Shown piece after piece: positions 40,201 to 52,200 of a stretch of DNA of 64,000 nt (position 1 is its first letter; each line of letters opens with the position of its first letter). The stretch is from Haliclystus octoradiatus (Eukaryota > Cnidaria > Staurozoa > Stauromedusae > Haliclystidae). The stretch covers positions 11,401,380 to 11,465,379 of the forward strand of contig OU744450.1 of the NCBI GenBank assembly GCA_916610825.1, read 5' to 3'. A program made the translations under genes and the position numbers. Under the pieces are notes generated by a model, which saw nothing but the letters and a program-made list of their open reading frames with translations, was not told the origin of the DNA and ran no database searches.

Positions 40201-43200
40201 GCCTCTATTCTAAAACCTAACCTTATCAATCTTACTGAAACAATTTTCAATCTCAAAGTCTCACTTCAACTTACTTCAGTTGTCCTTCTTGACCTACAAT
40301 TGTCCCACTAGTCTATCATAAACAAAAACGGACAATTAATTACACCTATCGCTCATCTTGCAATACATTAGAAAATTCATTAAAACAACTAGATTCTCTC
40401 ACTGAAACCTGGCTTTCTGAAAGCCACAAACACAAACAAAATGATAAAAATCACCACATTTTACAAGAAATTCTTAGGCTAAAAACACAACACAAACTTA
40501 TTTCAAACCTGCCGACAAAGGGGCATTGGTTGTGATGCAACGTGAAAAGTACATAGAAAAGATCTATGCACATCTACATGATAACACAACCTATCACCCT
40601 CTCGGTTCTGCGGACCCAATTGAACGTTTTAAGAACTCGATAAAAACTTTTTAAAACAACTACACAAACAAAATTTTATTGACACAACCACACAGGAGTC
40701 ATTAAATCCACCAGATTAACCTAGAATATAAATACTCTACCACAGTAATAACATAATTACGATTTCTGATATTTGATGGCTATTCTGATTAATGACCACT
40801 GAGCACCTGCTACTAGCACACTATGCTCCTCCTATCGATGAAGCAAAGTTCCAGCTACATTCATTTTTACTGATCTACTTATATATAAAACTTCAATTTT
40901 ATAAAAACACACACTGCATTTAATTGCCATCTACGGCCGACACACATACACATTTGCATTGACTGAGGCTTTCCGTAGGGGTGGTACCTTACCACTTTGT
41001 CTCTTTTGACAGGGGCTCTCCCCCTGTGTGACTAAAGGGGTCCACTAATCCCTTATTGTTTGATATAACCAGTCATATCAACAAAACAGTCAGCATTGAT
41101 AATGAATACATTTCTCGTGTTTCTGTCCGGTCAAAAAAAATGGCAACAAGGCAACTAAAAATTAATATTGAATTTGAAAACTCAATGAAAGTGTAGAATA
41201 TCATAATTTTAAGATGGATATTTTACATTCCGCGGTATGCTTGATGAAACAAAATTGTTTTATGGCGCCAGTGTATTAACAGGATCCATATTATGATCAA
41301 TACCAATTCATTCTTCTCACCAACAATATTTGAAATTTAGTTGGGATAAAAACTTAATCCATATACATGATTACTTTTGGCTTATCAAGCAGTCCTTCTT
41401 TGTATTCTACCTTTAGAAATCATGGACATTTAAATGTAGGTTATATTGAATATTGATGATTCATACTTACAAAGTCAGGCACCAAGCAAGAATGTTGTTT
41501 AACAAAATGGATCTCATATAAGAACGTCCTTGATTTTAATCCCCAAGAAGATTGGGCAAAAAGTGTTTTAAATTTATGTTGAGATGAAAGTTTAACTGAG
41601 CAAGCTTTGGGTGTAGGTTGGAAGGTGTTATCCGATGAGCTTTGCTTTATTGTAAAATCTTAGACAAGCCAAAAACAAAGCGTAGTGTTTTAGCCACGGT
41701 CAGTCCACATTTAACAATGCTTTAACCATACTTTCAACAATGTAATTGTTCAAAATTGTCAGCAGATAGCTGTTACCCAAAACAACCAAGAAACAATTGT
41801 CTATGCTTGACTCCACACTACCTTTTGTTGAAAATTTGAACAAAATTTACACAATAATTTTCCTGTTTCTTAGTTGTGTGAATAACATTTCTACAAAAAC
41901 ACTGATCAAAATTATTTGTGCTTGAAAAGTTAAAAATCTTTCCCGTAAAAAAATAAATTTATGTAAATGCTTATGGTACCGTGTCTCAATTTTTCCAAAA
42001 TTAAACCTTGTTGCCTAGAAAAGCTTAAAAGTAAAAAAAACTTCAGAAAACTCCATTGACTTGTTCATCCTACAACAAAATGGCCGCCGTGGAGACATCT
42101 GCCACCAAAGAAAAGTCATGTGGTTAGCGCTTTAGTACTTTGTGACGTAGTCACTTAATTAAAGTAATTATAAAGTGCCCACATACATGCTGGGTTTATT
42201 GTGTAATGTAAACAGTCTTAATATCTTGTAACTATATTGTAAAGTATGCTGAAATATAATCACTTCTATTCAGACAAAATGCAAGCGTGTTCTCTGTTTA
42301 GAACGACACAACAAATTGGCGTCCCCGGGTGGGCCTGAACCACCAACCTTTCGATTAACAGTCGAATGAAAATCTATCTGATCCAGAACGCACAGAAGCT
42401 TGGTTTACAGCATTTTCAGCCAAAGCTAGAACGAAGTCACTTAAAGATGACCCTACCAATCAACACTACCCTATTACGGATCTATTTCTATCACTATGTG
42501 GCGAAGAGGCCCTTATCAAATTAACAAGACTGGTTAGACCATTAAAATTGGCTAATATGCCTTATGTAGCTATTGAAAAGAAAGCAATGGAATTGGTAGA
42601 GCCCAAACAAAGCCTTATCATTGCCGAACGAACGAATTTTCTGGCGATAAAAAAAAGGCCGGACGAATCAGCGGACGAACTCCATATTCGCATCAATCAT
42701 GCCGCGGATAAATGTGACTTTGACAAATTTAAAACTGAACAAGATCCAAATAAAGAAATGAAAAAGATGGTCTTCATAAACTCATTTGACGACAGTAAGC
42801 TTCGTAAAGACCTGATAGATTATATTCGTCTAACTCCAATTGCAACATACGAAGATCTTCGTGAACGTGTACGGCAATATAGCCAAACAACAGCCTTTGT
42901 AAATCGAAATATCACAATACAACCAACACAACCTACCGAAATACCTCTCACTCAATATGCCGTACACAGCACAAAGTCTGTCCAAGAAACGCAACGTGAA
43001 TGTGGTAATTGTGGCTCACGTCATCCACCAAGACGATGCCCAGCATACGGAAAAAATTGTTCAGCATGTGGAATCAGAGGACATTTTAGTGCCGTTTGTC
43101 GTTCCGCTGGTAAGTCACAAAATCGTAATAACTCAATATCCAATTATTCAAATCGCACTAATTCAAATTCAAAACAAAACAATCACACCAATTATGCTAT

Positions 43201-46200
43201 TGAATCTTCTCTCGAGCCGACAATAACATCGAATACAATGGAATCTAATAGTTATTATTTATTGAATATTGATGAAAATAAACCAGAAGATATAAATAGT
43301 ATGACCGAAATCATGGAAGATGTAAAATTGAATAATATTACTGTTCCTATGCAACATGACACGGGTGCATCATGTACCATTATATCATCAGCCATATGGC
43401 AAAAACTTGGGAATCCTGATCTTTCTGCATCAACCAGAAAGCTACACTCGTACGACGACCGTGGACTTTCATTGATAGGCGAACTGAACGCAACTGTTCA
43501 GCGCAATAATCAAACTAATTATATTACAATGCCTATTCAAGTTGTACAATCCGCACGCCCTTATGGCTTGCTAGGTAGAGATATTTTAAATACAAATAAT
43601 GTTAATTATTCTTGTAGCAATTCTTCTGCAGATTTTCTACCTGTCATCAAGGATGTCGTGGCTACCATGAAACTAAAACCAAACGCATCCCCAAAATTTT
43701 GTCATGCTCGCCCTGTGCCTTTACCATTACAAGATGCTGCTACCGCTGAACTAGAGCGCTTACAGTCCATGGGTGTCATCGAACCCATTGAGTCAGGTGG
43801 GACCGAAAACTCTTCCCCTATTGTTTGGGTCAAAAAACCCTCTGGAGGCTTACGAATGTGCGTTGATTTTAGCGTACACGTAAACGATAAAATTTTGAGC
43901 GATGCTTATCCGATTCCCAACTTAGAGGGGATTTTCAGCAAAATACACGGTGCAAAATTCTTTGCTAAAATTGATCTAAAATCGGCCTATTGGCAAATTG
44001 CTATTGATAAGGCTGCGCAAGATATCTCTGTGATTAACACGCACAAGGGTCTGTTTCGAATCACGCGACTACAAATGGGAATGAAAAACAGCGCTGCGAT
44101 TTTTCAAAATGTCATTGAAACAGTTCTCAGCGGTCTGAAGGGAATCATTCCTTACCAAGATGACGTGCTAATTTTCGGAAACACCCGCGATTCTTTGCAA
44201 AAACGTGTCAATGCTGTGATGGAGCGTTTCAACCAGCGACGTCTATCTGTTAACAAAGAAAAATGCGTGCAAGACGTGACAGAGATTTCGTTCTTAGGTT
44301 TTCGCATCTCGGCTGACGGTATCGGACCTGACCCCCGTCTTGTTGAAAAAGTTTTGTCTCTTGCACCTCCCGAAAACAAAAAGGAGGTAGCATCTTTTGT
44401 AGGGTTAGTCAATTTTTTTGGCAGACTGGTACCTAATTTTGCAGACAAAATTGCTCCTTTAAATGATCTTAGAAAACAAGACATAGATTTTGTTTGGACG
44501 AACGCTGCTCAATTAGCTTTCGACAACCTGAAAAAGGAGTTGGCCTCCACCCCTCTTGTGCAACCTTATTCTTTAAATAAAGCAGTCACCCTGACAACCG
44601 ATGCATCTGGGACTGCTGTTGCCGGTATTTTAACACAAGACGGGCATCCTATTATTTACGTTTCTAAAACATTAAGTCCCGCAGAACGAAAATATTCTGC
44701 CACTGAACGCGAAGGACTAGCTGTCGTATGGTGTGTGGAACGTCTACGTCAATTTTTATTGGGTCGCAAATTTACAATCGTCTCCGACCATCAAGCCCTT
44801 TCTTACATTTTTGATACTAATAAATCAGTCCCTAAAACTGCATCCGCACGGATTTGTAGATGGGCAATCAAATTGATGGCCTTCGATTTTGAACTAAAAT
44901 ATGAGCCTGGTGCAAACATCACCCATGCTGATGCTTTATCTCGTCTGACACACAGTACCATTACGCGGGAAGACGTAGTTGCTAGTGTCTCTATTGCTAC
45001 TGACTCAGCATTTTTTGCACCAATTATTCCAAGTCAAATAATTGAGGCTTCCACCTCCAACGATCGTCTTGCACAAAGCATCATCAAACGCATTATTTCT
45101 GGTTCTTGGTCCGGACTTTCAGAGGCAGAAAAGGCCTTTGCACGTGTCAAAGATGAACTTACTGTTCACAATAACATGATCTATTTTAAATCAGCCCCTT
45201 TTATTCCAATTGATTTGAGGTCTTCAGTACTAAAAAAGGCTCACAACACACATGCCGGCATTCATGCTACCCGACGGCTTTTACTTCAGGGTGCTTGGTG
45301 GCCAGGTATTTTCAAAGACGTTGAATCTTTCATTACAAATTGTTCTACGTGTTGCGCGTTACGCCCTCGGTTTTCAAAAACAGTCCATACATGGCCTCAA
45401 GCAGCACCTTGGGAGCGTGTACACATGGATTTTGCGCATATTTCGGATATCGGGCCTATTTTGATCGTTGCAGATGCTGGCAGTGGCTGGATTGAGGCTA
45501 CCAGATGCCCCAATCTAGCCACACACACTGTTGTCCGCATTTTAGCTGACATATTTTCTCGTTTTGGTATCCCATATAGTTTTGTTTCGGATAATGCAAA
45601 AGAGTTCATAAATGAAGAGATTGTACAGTGGCTTGCACGTTCAGGCTGCAAGAAAATTGAATCCCCTATTTATTTTCCACGTGCCAATGGTCTTGCAGAG
45701 CGCGCTGTTCAGACGGTAAAACGCGGAATGAAGGCGTGGCATAAGGGCTTGCGTGTATCGTTTGATATGTTCCTTTATCGTATTTTAACTGTTCATCATG
45801 CCACATCCTTGACCAGGGGGAAATCTCCAGCAGAAATACTGTTAGGTAGAAATATAAGAGTCCCGTTTATAGCTGAATTTGCAACGGGAGATGTAGTAAT
45901 GTACCAGCCATCTATAGCACACACGCCTAAGGAAGTCGAGTATATCCTTCCAAAAGGAAGCAATACAGCATGGCTATCAGACAATGGAAATACTGTTCTT
46001 GCCTCTAGAAACCAATTCGGACCATCTGGTTCGTCATCAAACAATGAGTCTACTGAATCCAGAACAATAGTTAGTGAGTCCACGGATTCACTATCCCAGT
46101 TACGACGTTCTTCTAGAATTACTGCACGCCCGGATCGTTTAGGATTTGAATAAATTTATTTTATAAAATCATAATTCTCGCTTATAGCAAATACTGCACA

Positions 46201-49200
46201 TTTATTTAATCTATTATTATCTCTTAAAATGTAACCATATATAATTAAACTTTAATGAACATAATTTGATAACTACATTCTCTCTAAGAAGGGGGATATG
46301 TGACGTAGTCACTTAATTAAAGTAATTATAAAGTGCCCACATACATGCTGGGTTTATTGTGTAATGTAAACAGTCTTAATATCTTGTAACTATATTGTAA
46401 AGTATGCTGAAATATAATCACTTCTATTCAGACAAAATGCAAGCGTGTTCTCTGTTTAGAACGACACAACATACTTATACCTCTATGGGAAGAATGGCAG
46501 AATGGACTGGCTGAAATTGAAAATATTTCAGTTTCTCACTGCTACAAGTCCAATATAGCAGTTGATAGTATTTGCAACATCCAACTTCATATTTTTATGA
46601 TACTTCTAAAACTTCTTTTGGTGTTGTTGCTTACTTACCTTATGAAAGTTTTAATCAAATTTATTGCAATTTTTTTCTCTTTGCGAACACCAAGAAAGAA
46701 CTAAATACATACAATTCTATGTCAAGGGATTACAGTTTTCTGGATACCAACAAAAAGAAAGAGTATTAATCTACAAACATGCAAAAAAAAATACGAACAG
46801 ATCGTAAAGAATGATTTATCTAGGAAGTGTCCCATGCATAGAGGGAAGTTTTGGGACAGAAAAGAAAGGGAACAAAAACGAAAAGAAAAGAAAAGCTAAA
46901 AACATGGTTTGTGAAAGGTGGTTATGAAATGTTATTGTTTGTAGACACTACACCTGGGAACAAACTTGCAAATGGGTGTAGAAATGTATATAAGCAAGCA
47001 GAATTAAAAATTGAATAAGTCGAAAGAGCACGTAACCTGTTAAAAGATCACCAAACAAAATCCGACCTTCTTAAACTCATTTCATGCATAGTTTATAGAG
47101 ACACCTGGTTAGGAAAGCTGCCAGCTATAACAATAAGGCTATTGTCTGATGTTGTAAATGTATCACGTGACGAGGAACCTTCGTCAAATTTTCACTTCTT
47201 CTTCGTTGCAATTTCAAAATGGCTGTGTGTTTCAACGCTGAAGACAGTTCCAATTGTGACGAATACTTATCTAATTCAGACTCTTTAAATATTTCTGAAT
47301 TTGTTTTGGATAATGAAGACTTCTCATTTGATGTTAGTTTTATTTCTGATGAAGAGGTAAATGAATTAATCGGTCAAGCAAATGCCAATGCAACGAATGT
47401 GGTAAAGATTTTAAATCTAGTACTGGTTTAAAAATTCACGCGTCCAGGATGCACAAGACTGACTCCCAATAAGCTTTAAATACGCAATGTGTGTCAAAAG
47501 ATGATATCGATAACATTATTTCCAGCATAAAAAGAAAGATAAACGACGAAGGAATATTTCCAAATTCAATTTTAGAACAACTGCCATCTTCTGTTCCTGC
47601 TGATCTGACAGTAGCACTTTGCAAACTTTTACAGACATATTCTGTTAATGGAAAACTAGATTCCTGGTATAAAAATTTTGGTAAAATTCTTAGCAAATCT
47701 GCCACATATTTATCCTGACACGAAAGTAGAGATTGTCAATCTTCTGCTTACTAGACTGGCACCAGAACTGATCTCGTTTGTCAAAAATACATCGAAGGTG
47801 GTTGATAACAAAGTTGTTAAAAATATCAAAGAAGAGGAACAGGGTCCAATGTCATATATTTTGGGATCTGCTCTTTGCAAGATATATAAGAAGACAGTTT
47901 TTGGCAAGGCAGGTGCACATCAGTGGCAGAGTCAAATCGCTAGCCTGTTTTTGAATACTTTAAGAGCACCCATGGATGATAACACTTATCTTCAATCGTT
48001 AGACCGTGGTGGCTTGTGGAATCCAGCTCCAAAATTATTAGCAATCATTGAAAACGTAGAAATATATTTTCGTGCAGAGGTAAGCAGAAGAGAGAATCTA
48101 AAACGTATTCCTATCGACAATCTTTTGCACCATTGCTTGCAACAAGATGAAATTATTTCTGTTTGGAAATCATTGTTAAATGATCATGAAGGCGTAGAGG
48201 TAGATAAGGAATGTGGGAAGGTATGCATCGAAAATATTATCAAACTTTACCTTCGAATTCGTAGCTTCTCTCATGTAAAAGATTTATTCAAAAGCTTTCA
48301 AGTTCAACAACATTTGAGTAAACGTCAAAATGCCCTTAGGAAATCACTTGCAAAGGATGATTAAATTATATTAAGATTATCAAAAAAATTATACATTTTC
48401 TGTTCAAGCTCTAACAAAAGTTATCACATTATCATATCCCTTATTTGTATCTACGCCTTGTCACTGTGTGTTCATTTAACTTATAATGCTAATGAGTTCC
48501 AAACAGAAATAATTCCATCTTGTTGCAAGAAATGGTATCAAAAGATCATCAATTAGGAATATGTTTTATTTTCTCTCCTTTGTTTAGCATGTGCTACCGT
48601 GGTGTAATGCAGGGCTTCGGACCTTTGCCTATGGGGTATTGGGTTCAATACCTGTCAGGAGCACTATCGGTTAGCCTCAGAAAGGCCTTTGGCCATAATA
48701 CGCACACACGCTTCAAAAACTAACAGATCCTAACCAACCATCCCGATGAAAAAAACTGCTAGCTTACATGGCTTGTGGATAAATGATAAATAAAAAAAAG
48801 CATTCAACTTTGTACCTGTAACATTATTCAAAATAGTAAACCCTTACCTCTAAACGCACTTTGTGATAACATATTATGCAATATTAAATAGTTGACTTTG
48901 ACCGCCATTGAGCCAGGACAAATATAATTGAATGTATTGTACGATAACGTATTATGCAATATTGACCGTATGTAAAGGTCACCCGTCTATACTAAACATA
49001 ACATAAGTTTTCTATATGGTTATGGGATATTTATAAACCCTCTCTATGTAGGCCACCTGTCTATACAGACCAATTTAGCAATTTGTGTTGAAAGAGAAAG
49101 TTATAAAGAGCACTTGAGCCATCTGGACTGTGTGGAGATGTTAAATTTAAGACTGTAGATGATAGACTGATAGAGTATTTAACGTAAAAATCTCTTTATT

Positions 49201-52200
49201 ATGTACATATAAAACAAAACGTAATAGTCAAAAAGGTATTAAACTAAATATTTCTAATAGAAATAAAATGTTCAATTACTTAATAAAACTTTATGGACAA
49301 GGTCAATTTTTTTTTTGCTACAGGAGCATCAGATACTTCACTCCATTTCGATACATGTTTTCCTCGCGCATTACCTAGGGGTGTAATTGTCCTCTGCATA
49401 TTAATTGTTTGATCATTATAGCCAAACTGTTGCGCAGAGGGATTATCTGACCTTCTGCCATGGCTTCGCTGATATCCAAAATATTCCTCTAAAACGTCCT
49501 GCATTAATTTCTCTGTCAAAACATACTCAAAGCCATAATTTAGCAAATATTTGATGATCTCTATAGTCGAGTTGACAGTAATTTGGTAGCCTTCGAATGT
49601 CTGCCTTGAAATAAACATACCTGCCATCTGATCTTTGTTGAACTTTCCCTCTCGTTCACTAATGCATTTTTTCCACTCTATAAAATAGTTTAAAAATGTT
49701 TCTTTCATCCATACTAGTCGCTCGTCTGTAGGTGATTTAAAAGGTGCCATGTTAGGCTTTTTCCTTCTAGTGTGCTCATTTGTCGAGCGAACATTACACA
49801 TATCAAAAAAATCATTAACTAAAGTACAAAGGTTAGCTGTTTGATCTGCCTCACCATTGTCAAAATAATGTTTAAGGCCAATGACATACTCTTACTAAGA
49901 ACTTGTGTTGCATATGAAACCCTCATTTTCCCATATGAGGTGAGGTGAATGTGGTCAGGCATAATTTTATAAAGTCGATGGAGACTGTTTTGATTGTCTA
50001 ATGTATATGATTTTGCAATATGGCTCCATATAATATTTTTACCATCATTCCACATCAGACGGGTGCTTTTCTCTGAGTAACCAGAGGAAAGCATGCAATT
50101 ACGCGTTGTTTCAATAAGATGTGGCACGTCAGAAAGGAAGTACAATTTCCGATCCGTAGCTGCTAGGTTAATTGAATAATAAATAACATCATCTTTTCCA
50201 AATTGATTATTTGAATTGCATTCTTTCAGGAATTTATGCATTTTGAAAAAAGTTCTGTTCTGAGATGCTCCATCGCAGAAAGCAAAAATAACTTTCAGAT
50301 CTAGAGATAATTCTAATGTAAATACGACTTGCCAAAACACTGGCCAAAGCTGGAACGAGGTTACTCCAGAGGAAACAGTTAAATGGTAGCTTATCACAGC
50401 CTTCAACTTTGTACATAAACCTCTGACCATAAACACTAGAGCATGAGTGGCTAGATCATTGAAGTTTTCAAATGAGGCGAAATCAAGGGTGGGATCTCCC
50501 AGGTCTACATATCCGATTATTTCGCCAGAGTGCTTGTCAAATACAAGACCACTGCTTATTTTCATTTCGTGAAACAAGATACCAACACATTTCTGAGTAA
50601 CTGAGTATTTATCAGTTAATGATTTCAGTCTTTCAACATTACCTTTCACAATTCCTGGACGACCTTTGAAAGTATGCCTATAATTTCGCAAGCATCTCTG
50701 ACTTGGTAGAAATAACACCTCTGACAGTTCGTCATACGCTGATGAACTTTTGGCTTGTAAGGACAAGCAGAATCTAATAAATTGCGGATGGTATCGTCTA
50801 CCCTTGTTCGACTTAGAGCTTAGTAATTGCTGCTGTTCCCACAAAAGTTTCATGTGGGGAGACATATTCAGGTCAGTGTTCCCAATAATTGTTGTTAAAT
50901 CGCTTTGAAGCTCCTGATTGATTAACATTCCATGTTTCTCAATCTCAGTTCTGAGCTTCTCGAGTTCAGTTTTCATTAAAGCACACTCCAGTCTACCCGC
51001 TTTGATGGTTGCCACTAATTTATCTTTGCTACATACAGACAGTGGTGCTTTATTTTTTGCTGGGGTGGGTGTGGTACATGCCCCTTTGCTAGTCATGGTA
51101 ACAAAGTTAGTTATCACAATATTACATTGAAAACACTTTTTGTCTTCATTATTTGGCAACAAAATTTGGCAATTTAAACTTCTGTTGACATTCAAAGATT
51201 GAAAAGGAACATTATTATCATATTGAATTGGATTTACAGGTACACAATGTATTATTGTACCAGGGATTGTCACACTATTGTCAAATACTATACCATCACA
51301 AATAGCACATGTGCTCAGGTAGGTTAGGATGCGTTTAACAGGAGATTGATTGATATCTATTTTATCAATTATTGGGATAAGCCATCCGTAGTAAAATACT
51401 TTAGTAGAAAGATCATTGTAAATAAATATGTTGAATTTTGGTGAGACTTTTTTTGTGTCATGATGAACCAGATTAACATACGTATCGTAAATAATAGAAA
51501 CAAAACATTCAAGGTCCATATTTCGAATACTTTTTATTAAGGTTTGAAATGAATGATACTGAGTAGGTGGTGGTAATGGTACCCTCTCTAATACTCTCCT
51601 TGCAACTGTTGTTTCATTATTACCAGTATCATGTGGCCTGTCGTGTGATTTTGATGGCAAATTTCTACATGGAACGCTACCGGTCCTAAGAGTTTTTCTT
51701 GAAGTGAATTGATCGACATCATTAGGATCGAAATGTATTTCACATAAATGAAACGAATTTTCGTCAAACTGACGTTGTAAATCATGATCCACAACACGTG
51801 TTCTTTTGACAACATCAATCCACGCTTCTCTGGCAGTTTCTTAAGCTCAGCAGTGAATTCGCTATCCCTTTTCCTAATGACTGGAATTTGAAATATAGAA
51901 ATTTTCTTATCATTAACAGAATCTTTAACACCAGTATGATTATAGCAACCATAAAAACCACAATTATCTCCTGGCATTATTATAGAAATACAAAAGTTAA
52001 GTTACTGAATTTGCTCATGACTACTCTGCGATTACGAAGGGATAAGAATTTTCCCGCGCATTTCCATGAAGGTTCGTCATCACGTGATCATAAACCTCCT
52101 ACACAATAACACCTAATCGAGGAAACAATAGCTTTCCTAACCAGGTGTCTCTATAAACTATGTTTCATGTGACAGTAAGCAATGCTGCTTATGCAGAAAG

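Larger units (their letters stand above)
42141..46471 (+). mobile_element. Ty3/gypsy retrotransposon copy 1, full length and recent
   Basis: Two 173-bp LTRs (42141-42313 and 46299-46471) look identical base for base. TACTT flanks both ends (42136-42140 and 46472-46476). A primer-binding-site-like TGGCGTCCCCGGGTGGGCC starts at 42317, and a polypurine tract (AAGAAGGGGGATA) precedes the 3' LTR. One long Gag-Pol frame lies between. No envelope gene is present. It lies in SFSWAP intron 3, opposite to the host gene. Identical LTRs imply a recent insertion. Confidence 0.97.
47087..52162. mobile_element. P-like (THAP-type) DNA transposon, complete ends, two convergent genes
   Basis: The 5076-bp element has perfect ~33-bp terminal inverted repeats beginning CATAGTTTATAG (47087-47119 and 52130-52162). 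TTTCATG flanks both ends (47080-47086 and 52163-52169). Inside the ends, inverted TCACGTGA-GA-GAACCTTC blocks lie about 76 bp from each terminus. The right half encodes, on minus, a THAP transposase. The left half encodes, on plus, a C2H2/helical protein. Both genes carry frameshifts or stops, so the copy is inactive. Removing the element and one TSD copy restores an outside reading frame, which proves the borders. Confidence 0.93.

Noticed and set aside
44152-44484. Minus-strand ORF of 110 codons
   Set aside because: It lies fully opposite the gypsy RT and has no independent protein signal.
45796-46083. Minus-strand ORF in gypsy copy 1
   Set aside because: Antisense shadow of the integrase C-terminus, as its codon pattern follows the plus-strand frame.
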